Positions 24,417 to 32,878 of a stretch of 64,000 nt of DNA are shown in pieces. The notes below the pieces were generated by a model. It worked only from the letters and a program-made list of their open reading frames with translations, had not been told where the DNA came from and made no database searches. Origin of the DNA: Streptomyces tendae (GTDB lineage: Bacteria; Actinomycetota; Actinomycetes; Streptomycetales; Streptomycetaceae). A program made the translations under genes and the position numbers. Numbering within the stretch: the first letter of the stretch is position 1; each line of letters starts with the position of its first letter. The stretch is from assembly GCF_014650435.1 (NCBI RefSeq), contig NZ_BMUY01000012.1, positions 124,001 to 188,000 on the forward strand, written 5' to 3'.

Positions 24417-25793
24417 TCAGTCGCGCCCGCGGGCCCGCCTGAAGCGGTCCAGGCCCTCGGAGAGGTCGACGATCGGGTCGGGGTAGGCGGAGTACGCGGA
24501 ACGCTCCGCCTCCGGCAGCCGCCAGGGCTCGTGCACCGAGCGGCCCGCCGGCCCGGACAGCTCGGGCACCCAGCGCCGTACGTACGCCCCGTCGGGGTCG
24601 AAGCGCCGTGCCTGCGCGGTCGGGTTCAGGACGCGGTGCGGCCGGGTGTCGGTGCCGGTGCCCGCGGCCCACTGCCAGTTCAACTGGTTGTTGGCCACGT
24701 CGCCGTCCGCGAGCAGCTCCAGGAAGTGCCGGGCGCCGACCCGCCAGTCCACGTACAGCGTCTTGGTGAGGAAACTGGCGACCAGCAGGCGGCCCCGGTT
24801 GTGCATCCAGCCCTCGTGCCGCAGCTGGCGCATCGCGGCGTCCACGACCGGATAGCCCGTGCGTCCGTCCCGCCACGCTGCGGCGTCCGCCTCGGCGGCC
24901 GGGCCGGTGCGCCAGCGGTCGTGCCGGGTGCGGTAGTCGGCGGCCGAGGTGTGCGGGCGGGCGGCCAGCACCTGGTGGTGGAAGTCCCGCCAGGCCAGCT
25001 GGCGTACGAATGCCTCCGCGCCGGGACCGCCCGCGCGCCGGGCCCGGTGGACCAGCTCGACGGGGGAGAGGGCGCCGAGGTGCAGGTCGGGGGAGAGCCG
25101 GGAGGTGGCGTCGCCGGCCAGGTCGTCGTGCTGGTCCGCGTAGCCGGCGATGCCGTCGCGCAGCCACGCCGTCATGCGCTTCCTGGCGGCCCGTTCCCCA
25201 CCGGTCGGCAGCGCCGGGGACAGCCCCGCCAGGTCCCCGCGCGCGGGCAGTGGCTCAGAACCGATGCCGTCCGGGACGCGCACCCGGCGCGGGGCGGCCA
25301 GCGGCTCGCGGACGGAACGCTCGCTCCAGCGCCGGAAGTACGGCGTGAAGACCGCGAAGTGGTCGGAGGCGGCCGGGGTGACGGTCCCCGGGGCCAGCAC
25401 GGTGGTCACGGCGTCGTGGACGTGCAGTCGGCAGCCCCGCGCCGCGAGGGCGGAGCGCAGGAGTTCCTCGCGCCGGTGCGCGTGCGCGCTGACGTCGGCC
25501 GCCAGGTGCACCTCGTCGGCCTCCGCCTCCCCGGCCACCGCGCACACCTGCCCGACCAGGTCGCCGGAGCGGACGACCAGCCGCCCGCCCCGGTCCCGCA
25601 GCCCGGCGTCCAGGTCCCGCAGACAGTCGGCGAGGAGCGCGAGCCGGTTGGGCGCGGCGAATCCGGCGGCGTCCACGGCCCGGTCGCGGACGAACAGCGG
25701 CACCACCGCCGAGGAGCGGTCGAGGGCCGCGCGCAGCGGCGGGTGGTCGTGCAGCCGCAGGTCGCGGGTGAACAGGACGACCGACGTGGCCAT
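24417..25793 (-). CDS. phr: Deoxyribodipyrimidine photolyase
   Basis: A 458-residue class I photolyase that repairs cyclobutane pyrimidine dimers with light. The N-terminal antenna domain begins VVLFTRDLRLHDHPPLRAAL, and the C-terminal FAD domain has the signature RTGYPVVDAAMRQLRHEGWMHN, VDWRVGARHFLELL and NQLNWQWAAGTGTD. The tryptophan-rich electron-transfer region is present. GAGGAG lies five bases before the ATG at 25793. The upstream neighbour on the same strand, 584 bases away, is an SDR/DUF2867 protein, a pairing often seen in light-inducible clusters of Streptomyces, though no carotenoid genes are in this window. Confidence 0.93.
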   Translation of the reverse strand: MATSVVLFTRDLRLHDHPPLRAALDRSSAVVPLFVRDRAVDAAGFAAPNRLALLADCLRDLDAGLRDRGGRLVVRSGDLVGQVCAVAGEAEADEVHLAADVSAHAHRREELLRSALAARGCRLHVHDAVTTVLAPGTVTPAASDHFAVFTPYFRRWSERSVREPLAAPRRVRVPDGIGSEPLPARGDLAGLSPALPTGGERAARKRMTAWLRDGIAGYADQHDDLAGDATSRLSPDLHLGALSPVELVHRARRAGGPGAEAFVRQLAWRDFHHQVLAARPHTSAADYRTRHDRWRTGPAAEADAAAWRDGRTGYPVVDAAMRQLRHEGWMHNRGRLLVASFLTKTLYVDWRVGARHFLELLADGDVANNQLNWQWAAGTGTDTRPHRVLNPTAQARRFDPDGAYVRRWVPELSGPAGRSVHEPWRLPEAERSAYSAYPDPIVDLSEGLDRFRRARGRD

Positions 25794-26377
25794 GGCGCTC
25801 CTCGCAGGGGGTTCCCGCGACGCTACCGGACCGCAACGTGCATCCGCGGGGACGCGCGGAGCCGTCGCCGCACCGTCACCGGGGCACGAAGGAGGGTGCG
25901 GCCGCACGCCGCATCCTGTCGGGCGACGCGGGGGGCCGATACCTCGCGTCCTGTCGGGCAACGCGAGGGGCCGAGACCGCGGTGTCCTGGTCACCGGCCC
26001 GGCCCGGCTCCGGTCGGGGATCGGCGGTCCGTACGGCTCCGGCGGGGAGTCACCCGGCAGGGACAGCGCCCTCCCGGTGGCGCGGCCGGGAAAGGCCGTG
26101 CCCGCCGCGCGTCCGGTGCGGCGCGTTGGACGGTCGGTTCCGGGAGGGTGTCGGCGCAGCACCGCCGTCCTCCCGGGCGCGCACCGCACCGCGGCCTCGG
26201 CGCCCGCCCCGGCAGGGTGGCGGTGCGGGGCGCAGGGCCGAGGGCGTCGTGGACGCGGCCGGCGGGACGGGGAGCGGGGCGGCGCCGGAAGGGGCCGGGG
26301 CGCTGGACGATCGCCCTCGTACGGCGGCGCGGGGTGCGGCGGTGGAGCGCGGTGCGCTCGGGCGCGGCAGGCCGGTC
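25794..26377. other. 584-bp gap without a gene
   Basis: No frame here has plausible start, codon bias and similarity. A 35-base direct repeat with TCCTGTCGGGC (first copy 25914, second 25949; a third, shorter piece follows near 25984) lies in the first 200 bases. The rest is very GC-rich. It separates the SDR/DUF2867 gene from phr and may hold the phr promoter or a decayed gene. Confidence 0.45.
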
Positions 26378-27940
26378 TCACGGGGCGGGGGTGTCGTGGA
26401 CCCCGCCGGACGCTCGCGGAGCAAGGGCGGCGGCGCGGGCGATGTTGCGGGCCATGCCGCCGAAGACCACGGCGTGGAAGGGCCACACGCTCCACCAGTA
26501 GGCATGGCCCGCCAGCCCGTGAGGATGGAACAGCGCCCGCTGGCGGTAGCGCGTGCGACCGGCGTCGTCGGTCTCGGCGTACATCTCCAGCCAGGCGAGC
26601 CCCGGCAGCCGCATCTCGGCGCGCAGCCGCAGCAGCCGCCCGGGGACGATCTCCTCCACCCGCCAGAAGTCGAGCGAGTCGCCGACCCGCAGCCGCGCGG
26701 CGTCCCGGCGCCCCCGGCGCAGGCCCACCCCGCCGACCAGCCGGTCCAGCCAGCCGCGTACCGCCCAGGCCAGGGGGAAGGAGTACCAGCCGTGGTCGCC
26801 GCCGATGCCCTCGACGACCCGCCACAGCGCGTCCGGCGGCGCGTCGACGCTCAGCGCGCGGTCGTCGGTGTAGAGGCTGCCGCCGGCCCAGTCGGGGTCG
26901 GTGGGCAGCGGGTCGCTGGGCGCCCCGGGCACGGACGCGGACGACCAGCGGGTGGTGACCCGGGCCTCCCGCACCCGTTGCAGGGCCAGCCGCAGCGCGT
27001 CGTCGAAGCCGAGGGGGTATCCCGGCGGCGGCGGTACGTACCGGACGATGTCGTTCTCACGGCACACCACCTCGTGCCGCAGCGACTCGGTGAGCGGGCG
27101 GGCGATGGCCGCCGGGACCGGCGTGACCAGCCCGACCCAGTGACTGGACAGCCCGGGGGACAGCATCGGCACCGGCAGGATGAGTCGCCTGGGCAGCTCG
27201 GCCACCCGGGCGTAGCGCTCCATCATCTGCCGGTAGGTCAGGATGTCGGGGCCGCCGACGTCGAAGGTCCGGGACACCTCGTCCGGCATGGTCGCGCTGC
27301 CCACCAGGGCGCGCAGCACGTCCCGCACGGCGACCGGCTGGATGCGGGTGTGGACCCAGCTCGGGGTGACCATCACCGGCAGCCGCTCGGTGAGGTAGCG
27401 CAGCATCTCGAAGGAGGCCGACCCGGAACCGATGACGACCGCCGCGCGCAGCACGGTCGTGGGCACGCCGGAGGCCAGCAGGATCCGGCCCACCTCGGCA
27501 CGGGAACGCAGGTGCGGGGACAGTTCGCCCTCCGGCACCCCGGCCGGGGTCAGGCCGCCCAGGTAGACGATGCGCCGCACGCCCGCCGCCCCGGCCCGCT
27601 CGGCGAAGGTGCGCGCCGCCCGCCGGTCGGTGGCCTCGAAGTCGTCGCCGGTGCCGAGCGCGTGCACCAGGTAGTAGGCGACGTCGACGCCCTCCATCGC
27701 CCGCGCCACCGAGTCGGCGTCGGTCACGTCGCCCCGCACCACCTCGGCCCGTCCCGCCCACGGGTGGTCGCGGAGTTTGTGCGGGGAGCGGGCCAGGCAC
27801 CGCACCCGGTGTCCGGCGTCGAGCAGTTCCGGTACGAGGCGGCCCCCGACGTATCCCGTGGCGCCGGTGACCAGGCAGCGCAGGCCCGCCCCGGCACCCT
27901 CGCCGCTCGTCTTCCCGGGTCCTTCGTCTGCCTGGCTCAT
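26378..27940 (-). CDS. SDR (atypical) NAD(P)-binding protein fused to DUF2867
   Basis: A 520-residue protein. Residues 18-320 are an atypical SDR/NmrA-like Rossmann domain (CLVTGATGYVGGRLVPELL, quoted in part, then DVAYYLVHAL); residues about 330-520 are DUF2867, a START-like fold ending in FHPHGLAGHAYWWSVWPFHA, common in this two-domain arrangement. The substrate is unknown; the START-like half suggests a hydrophobic ligand, perhaps an isoprenoid. The ATG at 27940 follows GGAG; an upstream ATG at 27970 is in the divergent promoter. It is divergent from a MarR regulator, 103 bases away. Confidence 0.85.
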   Translation of the reverse strand: MSQADEGPGKTSGEGAGAGLRCLVTGATGYVGGRLVPELLDAGHRVRCLARSPHKLRDHPWAGRAEVVRGDVTDADSVARAMEGVDVAYYLVHALGTGDDFEATDRRAARTFAERAGAAGVRRIVYLGGLTPAGVPEGELSPHLRSRAEVGRILLASGVPTTVLRAAVVIGSGSASFEMLRYLTERLPVMVTPSWVHTRIQPVAVRDVLRALVGSATMPDEVSRTFDVGGPDILTYRQMMERYARVAELPRRLILPVPMLSPGLSSHWVGLVTPVPAAIARPLTESLRHEVVCRENDIVRYVPPPPGYPLGFDDALRLALQRVREARVTTRWSSASVPGAPSDPLPTDPDWAGGSLYTDDRALSVDAPPDALWRVVEGIGGDHGWYSFPLAWAVRGWLDRLVGGVGLRRGRRDAARLRVGDSLDFWRVEEIVPGRLLRLRAEMRLPGLAWLEMYAETDDAGRTRYRQRALFHPHGLAGHAYWWSVWPFHAVVFGGMARNIARAAALAPRASGGVHDTPAP

Positions 27941-28029
27941 GCGGCTCCGTCGTTCGCGGACAGTCGTCACCGTGACCCCTTCCCCCGGACGGGACGGGGT
28001 TGACGCGTCCCGGCCCAGGTCGACCCTTC

Positions 28030-28035
28030 TATACG
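28030..28035 (+). promoter_or_regulatory. -10 element for a probably leaderless marR transcript
   Basis: TATACG ends eight bases before the GTG start at 28044, so a transcript starting about seven bases downstream would begin at or near the start codon. No ribosome site is present. No good -35 lies at standard spacing; TTGACG at 28000-28005 is 24 bases upstream. Confidence 0.45.
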
Positions 28036-28043
28036 CTGATCAC

Positions 28044-28550
28044 GTGGCGACAGCGAATCAGCGCGGACAGCACGCGCACGAGCGGGGGACCGGTCCCGGC
28101 CCCGAGACGAGCGACCTGCACGTCCTCGCCGTCCAGCTGAGGCGGATGAACGGCGAGATCAACCGCGTCGTGCACGGTTTCGCCGGTGCCCACACGCTGC
28201 ACGCCACCGACATCCAGGCCCTCGCGGCGATCCTGGACGCACCCGAACCCATGACGCCGGGACGGCTGCGCCGGCACCTCGGGCTGACCTCGGGCGCGGT
28301 GACGGCGTGCGTGGACCGGCTGGAGCGCGCCGGACACGTGCGCCGGGTCCGGGAGAGCGCCGACCGCCGGGTCGTCCACCTGCACTACGTGCCCGAGGCC
28401 CGTGAGGCGGCCCGACGGTACTTCCGTCCGCTGGCCGACGCCGCCATCGCCGCCCGCGCGCACTTCGACGACGGCGAACTGGCCGTCGTGGCCCGCTTCC
28501 TGGCGGCGTTGAACGAGGAGCTGAGCCACGTGGCGTCGGACGACCGCTGA
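28044..28550 (+). CDS. MarR family transcriptional regulator
   Basis: A 168-residue MarR protein with the winged helix domain at about 50-120: TLHATDIQALAAILD, then LRRHLGLTSGAVTACVDRLERAGHVRRVRESADRRV with the wing arginines. MarR proteins repress transporter or detoxification genes until an aromatic ligand binds. The start is GTG 28044 without a ribosome site. It lies between the divergent SDR/DUF2867 gene and the downstream MMPL transporter, whose upstream AT-rich inverted repeat (28617-28643) is a likely operator. Confidence 0.9.
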   Translation: MATANQRGQHAHERGTGPGPETSDLHVLAVQLRRMNGEINRVVHGFAGAHTLHATDIQALAAILDAPEPMTPGRLRRHLGLTSGAVTACVDRLERAGHVRRVRESADRRVVHLHYVPEAREAARRYFRPLADAAIAARAHFDDGELAVVARFLAALNEELSHVASDDR

Positions 28551-28616
28551 GCCGGCCGGCCCGCCGGGCAGCGGCGTGTCGCGACGTCCGGTGCTCCGAG
28601 GGCACCCGAAAATAAC

Positions 28617-28643
28617 TCGATGATTGAGATTGTTTATGATCGA
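28617..28643. promoter_or_regulatory. AT-rich inverted repeat and -10 before the MMPL gene
   Basis: TCGATGAT (28617-28624) and ATGATCGA (28636-28643) pair at seven of eight positions in a local AT-rich island. TATGAT (28635-28640) inside it is a good -10. A MarR dimer bound here would block the promoter; the marR gene is just upstream. Confidence 0.6.
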
Positions 28644-28690
28644 GCTGCATTTGGTGCCAGCGCCCCCCGAGATTTGGAGACCCGACACCG

Positions 28691-30808
28691 ATGTCCACCC
28701 CCTCCCACCCGCCCCGAAGTGCCCGACGCGCCCGATGGCTCGTCCCGGTGCTCCTCCTCCTGGTCTGGCTCGTCGTCGGCGGAGCGCTCGGCCCCTACGC
28801 CGGCAAGCTCGGCGAGGTCGCCACCAACGACCAGGCGTCCTTCCTGCCCCGCAGCGCGGAGTCCACGCGGGTCGTCGACGCGCAGAAGGCCTTCCAGCAG
28901 GACGAGACACTCCCCGTGATCGTCGTCTGGACCGCCGACGGCGACGGCGACGCCGCGGTCACCGCGCACCAGCAGGCCGCCACCCGCTCGGTCGCGGGCC
29001 TCGAAGGCGACCCGGGGATCGTCGGATCCGCGAGCCCCGCGCTGCCCTCGGACGACGGCGAGGCCCTCCAGGCCGTCGTCCAGGTCGAGCCGGACCTCGG
29101 CGAACGGCTCCCGGACGTGCTGGCGGACATCGGCGACGCCGCCGGGCAGGTCCCCGGCACCCAGGCGCAGCTCGCCGGGCCCGCGGCCTCCCAGGCCGAC
29201 CTCTCCGACGCCTTCGCGGGCATCGACGGACTGCTGCTCGCCGTCGCGCTCATCACCGTCCTGGTGATCCTGCTGCTCGTCTACCGCAGCGTCCTGCTGC
29301 CCCTGGTCATCATCCTGAGCGCGGTCTTCGCACTGGCCCTGTCGTGCGCCATCGTCTACGCCCTCGCCGACCGCGACGTCGTACGCGTCGACGGCCAGGT
29401 CCAGGGCATCCTCTCCATCCTGGTCATCGGCGCCGCCACCGACTACGCGCTGCTGCTCACCGCCCGCTTCCGCGAGGAGCTCGCCCGCCACCCGGACCGC
29501 TTCGGCGCCGTGCGCGCCGCGCTGCGCGACTCCTGGGGCGCCGTCGTCGCCAGTGCGGCCACCGTCGCGCTCGGCCTGCTGGCGCTGCTGCTCAGCGACC
29601 TGACCAACAACCGCGCGCTCGGGCCCGTCGGTGCCATCGGCATCGTCTGCTCGGTGCTGAGCACGCTCACCTTCCTGCCCGCCGTCCTGGTCCTGCTCGG
29701 CCGGGTCGCCTACTGGCCGGCCAAGCCGGTGCGGACCGGCGACCCGGAGGCCGGACACCGGCTGTGGCACCGTGTCGCCGCGCTCGTGGACCGCGCTCCG
29801 CGCCGCATCTGGGCCCTCTCACTGGCCGCGCTGCTCGCCTGCGCCGCCTTCGCACCGACCCTCAGCTCCAAGGGCGTCCCGCTCGACGAGATCTTCGTGA
29901 ACGACACGCCCTCGGTGGCCGCCCAGCAGACCCTCGCCGAGCACTTCCCCGGTGGTTCCGGCAACCCCGCCGTCGTCATCGCCGAGGCCGACCGCCTCGA
30001 CCCGGTCCTCCGGGCCGCCCGCGACACCGACGGCGTCGCCTCGGCCGCCCCGGTGACCGACTCCGGCCGCCCCGGCGCCGGTACGCCCCTGGTGGTCGAC
30101 GGACGCGTACGCATCGACGCGACGCTCGAGGCGCCCGCCGACAGCGACGCCGCCAAGAGCACGGTGGTCCGGCTGCGGGCCGCCGTCCACGAGGTCTCCG
30201 GGGCGGACGCCCTGGTCGGCGGCTACACCGCCCAGCAGTACGACACCCAGGAGACCGCGGGCGAGGACCGCACACTCATCGTGCCGGTGGTCCTCGCCAT
30301 CATCCTGGTCATCCTGGTCCTGCTGCTGCGCTCCCTGCTGATGCCCGTCCTGCTGGTGGCGACGGTGGCGCTGAACTTCCTGGCCACCCTGGGCGTCTCG
30401 GCGCTCGTCTTCACCCATGTGTTCGGCTTCAGCGGCACCGACGCCTCCGTCCCGCTGTACGGCTTCGTCTTCCTCGTGGCCCTGGGAGTGGACTACAACA
30501 TCTTCCTCATGTCCCGGGTGCGGGAGGAAGCGCTGCGCCACGGCGTGCGCGAGGGCATCCTGCGCGGGCTGACCGCCACCGGCGGCGTGATCACCTCGGC
30601 CGGCGTCGTCCTCGCCGCCACCTTCGCCGCGCTAGGGGTGATCCCGCTGGCCTTCCTGCTGCAGATCGCCTTCATCGTGGCCTTCGGCGTCCTGCTGGAC
30701 ACGCTGGTGGTGCGCTCGCTGCTGGTCCCGGCGCTCGCCCGCGACATCGGCGCCGTCGCCTGGTGGCCCGGGCGGCTGGGGCACCGGGACCGGGCCGGAC
30801 GGGACTGA
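28691..30808 (+). CDS. MMPL family (RND-type) transporter
   Basis: A 705-residue RND-superfamily exporter of the MMPL group. After the first helix (near 17-38) comes an extracytoplasmic domain (about 40-170), then five helices (GIDGLLLAVALITVLVILLL onward), and the pattern repeats in the second half from about 370. Signature pieces are GAATDYALLLTARFREEL and VALGVDYNIFLMSRVREEAL, whose aspartate and tyrosine form the proton relay. Likely cargo is a lipid or drug. It is shorter than lipid-transporting mycobacterial MmpLs. Regulation by the adjacent MarR is likely. Confidence 0.92.
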   Translation: MSTPSHPPRSARRARWLVPVLLLLVWLVVGGALGPYAGKLGEVATNDQASFLPRSAESTRVVDAQKAFQQDETLPVIVVWTADGDGDAAVTAHQQAATRSVAGLEGDPGIVGSASPALPSDDGEALQAVVQVEPDLGERLPDVLADIGDAAGQVPGTQAQLAGPAASQADLSDAFAGIDGLLLAVALITVLVILLLVYRSVLLPLVIILSAVFALALSCAIVYALADRDVVRVDGQVQGILSILVIGAATDYALLLTARFREELARHPDRFGAVRAALRDSWGAVVASAATVALGLLALLLSDLTNNRALGPVGAIGIVCSVLSTLTFLPAVLVLLGRVAYWPAKPVRTGDPEAGHRLWHRVAALVDRAPRRIWALSLAALLACAAFAPTLSSKGVPLDEIFVNDTPSVAAQQTLAEHFPGGSGNPAVVIAEADRLDPVLRAARDTDGVASAAPVTDSGRPGAGTPLVVDGRVRIDATLEAPADSDAAKSTVVRLRAAVHEVSGADALVGGYTAQQYDTQETAGEDRTLIVPVVLAIILVILVLLLRSLLMPVLLVATVALNFLATLGVSALVFTHVFGFSGTDASVPLYGFVFLVALGVDYNIFLMSRVREEALRHGVREGILRGLTATGGVITSAGVVLAATFAALGVIPLAFLLQIAFIVAFGVLLDTLVVRSLLVPALARDIGAVAWWPGRLGHRDRAGRD

Positions 30809-30826
30809 CCCTCCCCGTCCCGGCCC

Positions 30827-31252
30827 TCACGCGTCCGGACGCCGCTCCGAGGGGCGCACCGTGCCGAGGAAGCGCCGTACGTCGATCGCGATGACGACGC
30901 GCTCCGGATTGGCCCGGGGCTGCCGGTAGCGGGCCGCGTAGCGGGTCTCCGCGTCGCGGACCGCGCCGGCGTCGTCCCGAACGGTCGCCACGCCCTCAAG
31001 GGTGGACCAGCGCCTGCCGTCGACCTGGCCCACGGCGACGACCGCCGGGGCGGCCCGCCGCACGTTGCGCGCCTTCGCGGTGTCCCGGCTGGTGATGACC
31101 CGCGCCGTGCGGGTGGCGTGGTCGTACGTGACCCCCACCGGGACCAGGTGGGGCGTCCCGTCGGCCCGCCGCGTCGACAGGAAGCACACCCGGCGCTCCT
31201 GCCAGAACCGGACGAACTCGTCGTCCGCGTCGTGCTGTTCCCCGGCGTCCAT
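30827..31252 (-). CDS. Pyridoxamine 5'-phosphate oxidase-fold (FMN/F420) protein
   Basis: A 141-residue split-barrel protein. FVRFWQERRVCFLSTRRADGTPHLVPVGVTYD (partly quoted) is the common start of F420- or FMN-dependent split-barrel enzymes of actinobacteria, with the cofactor-contact ARVITSRDTAKARNVRR. Such proteins reduce diverse ligands or simply bind flavin; the substrate is unknown. The ATG at 31252 has GAGGAG six bases before it. Convergent with the MMPL gene, with an 18-base gap. Confidence 0.85.
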   Translation of the reverse strand: MDAGEQHDADDEFVRFWQERRVCFLSTRRADGTPHLVPVGVTYDHATRTARVITSRDTAKARNVRRAAPAVVAVGQVDGRRWSTLEGVATVRDDAGAVRDAETRYAARYRQPRANPERVVIAIDVRRFLGTVRPSERRPDA

Positions 31253-31395
31253 CCACTCTCCTCGGCCGTGCCACGTGTGTCCCGTGCGCACCAGCATCAC
31301 CCGGCGGGCCGTCCGGCCGCTCGGCGGGGTGCGTGCGGCCCGCCGAACCGCCGGTTCTCCGACCCGCCGGCGCGCCGGTGCGCCGGCGGGCGGCC

Positions 31396-31593
31396 TCAGG
31401 CGGCGTCGCGGTCGGAGGCCCGGCCCGCGCCGGTCCTGTGGTCCGCGCCGCTCCCGCCCGGGAGGAGACGCAGATGCCTGCGCCGGGCGTGCCGGGGCGG
31501 GTCCGGATCACCGAACAGCCGGTCCTCCAGATACGTCATGGTGAACAGCAGCAGACCCAGTGCGGGCAGCAGCAGGACGGCAACGGTGACCAC
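31396..31593 (-). CDS. Small single-helix membrane protein
   Basis: A 65-residue frame starting at GTG 31593. One transmembrane helix (VTVAVLLLPALGLLLFTMTY) is followed by LEDRLFGDPDPPRH and a basic soluble tail. This layout, a helix then an E-D-x-L-F sequence, recurs in short unannotated Streptomyces membrane proteins. A GGGG-type ribosome site lies about nine bases upstream. It is divergent from the mechanosensitive channel gene. The assignment rests on layout and codon use only. Confidence 0.55.
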   Translation of the reverse strand: MVTVAVLLLPALGLLLFTMTYLEDRLFGDPDPPRHARRRHLRLLPGGSGADHRTGAGRASDRDAA

Positions 31594-31735
31594 GCCGGGG
31601 GACCCCTTCCGCCGAGGGACGACGCCGGGCGGGTGCCCCGACGGGCGCCGGTGAAAGCCGTCATGTTCGCGCGGCGGTTGGGTAGGCGGCTCCGACGGCA
31701 GACAAGTCGTCCCCAGGAACGGAGCAACCGAGCCG

Positions 31736-32737
31736 ATGTCGCACACCTCCCCGCCCGCCGAACCGGTCACGAACCCGCAGCTGGCGGCCTCGTGGTCGGA
31801 CTGGGTCGGCGACCACACCGCGTCCCTGATCGGGATACCGCTGCGCATCGCGCTCATCGTCGTGATCCTGCTCGTACTGCGCGCGGTGGCCAAGCGGGCC
31901 ATCACCCGGGTCGTCCAGCGGGTCCTGGAACCGTCGGCCGGCGAGGCCGAGCGCAGCCGCCCGCGCAGGCAGGCCCGCGGCGCCACCGTCCTGCACCGCG
32001 ACCGGTCCCGGGCGCGGCAACGCCGCGAACAGCGGGCCCGCACCATCGGCTCGGTGCTCAGCAGCGCCGTCACCATCGTGCTGTTCATGGTCGGCGTGGC
32101 CATGGTGCTCGACCAGGTCGGCATCGCCCTCGGGCCGCTGCTGGCCAGTGCCGGAGTGGTCGGCCTGGCCATCGGCTTCGGCGCCCAGAGCCTGGTCGCC
32201 GACTACCTGTCCGGGCTGCTCATCATGGTCGAGGACCAGTACGGCGTGGGCGACTCGGTCGATCTCGGCGAGGCCGTCGGCGAGGTGGAGCACGTCGGCC
32301 TGCGGCTGACCCATGTGCGCGACCTCAACGGCGGCCTGTGGCACATCCGCAACGGCGAGATCCTGCGGGTCCGCAACGACAGCCAGGAGTGGGCCCGCGC
32401 CGTCCTGGACGTCGCCGTGGCCCACGACGCGAACCTCGACACCGTCTACCGCGTCCTGGAGGACACCGGCCGCGCGCTGCGCGAGGAGCCGGACTTCGCG
32501 GACGTCCTGCTGGAGGACCCCGCGGTGTGGGGCGTGCAGTCCCTGGACGCCGACGGGATGCTGGTGCGCCTCGCCGTCAAGACCGTGCCGCTCCAGCAGT
32601 GGGGCGTCACCCGTGAGCTGCGCCGCCGGGTCAAGGAGGCGCTGGACGACGCGGGCGTCGAGATCCCCTTCCCGCGCCGGGCGGTGTGGGTGCGCACCGA
32701 CACCCCCGAGGGCGGGGCGGAGGCGCTCACACGCTGA
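31736..32737 (+). CDS. MscS-type mechanosensitive channel
   Basis: A 333-residue small-conductance mechanosensitive channel. Three transmembrane helices are visible: about 33-52, 118-137 and the pore-lining TM3 around 140-160 (LLASAGVVGLAIGFGAQSLV), followed by the MscS beta domain (VEDQYGVGDSVDLGEAVGEVEHVGLRLTHVRD, quoted as pattern). Between TM1 and TM2 a very basic loop (about 65-105, RSRPRRQARGATVLHRDRS) is longer than in E. coli MscS. It releases solutes on hypo-osmotic shock. Confidence 0.92.
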   Translation: MSHTSPPAEPVTNPQLAASWSDWVGDHTASLIGIPLRIALIVVILLVLRAVAKRAITRVVQRVLEPSAGEAERSRPRRQARGATVLHRDRSRARQRREQRARTIGSVLSSAVTIVLFMVGVAMVLDQVGIALGPLLASAGVVGLAIGFGAQSLVADYLSGLLIMVEDQYGVGDSVDLGEAVGEVEHVGLRLTHVRDLNGGLWHIRNGEILRVRNDSQEWARAVLDVAVAHDANLDTVYRVLEDTGRALREEPDFADVLLEDPAVWGVQSLDADGMLVRLAVKTVPLQQWGVTRELRRRVKEALDDAGVEIPFPRRAVWVRTDTPEGGAEALTR

Positions 32738-32759
32738 CGGAGTCGCCCGACGGCGCGAT

Positions 32760-32776
32760 TTTGCCGTTCCGGCAAA
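32760..32776. promoter_or_regulatory. Palindrome TTTGCCG-TTC-CGGCAAA before methyltransferase
   Basis: Perfect 7-base arms with a 3-base spacer, 103 bases before the methyltransferase start and 23 bases after the mscS-like stop. Probably an operator; a terminator role is less likely because the stem is short. Confidence 0.5.
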
Positions 32777-32878
32777 CATCTTTGGCGCCTCCCGACCGGC
32801 CGGGGCAGCCTGCACACGGGGTGCGCGGTCCTCGCGCGCCCCGCCGAACAGACCACCGCGCCCGCCCCAGGAGGCACC

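Noticed and set aside
25838..28003. A 721-codon open frame on the plus strand across the phr/SDR gap
   Set aside because: Most of it opposes the SDR/DUF2867 gene and the first part lacks homology and a ribosome site, so it does not fill the gap with a gene.
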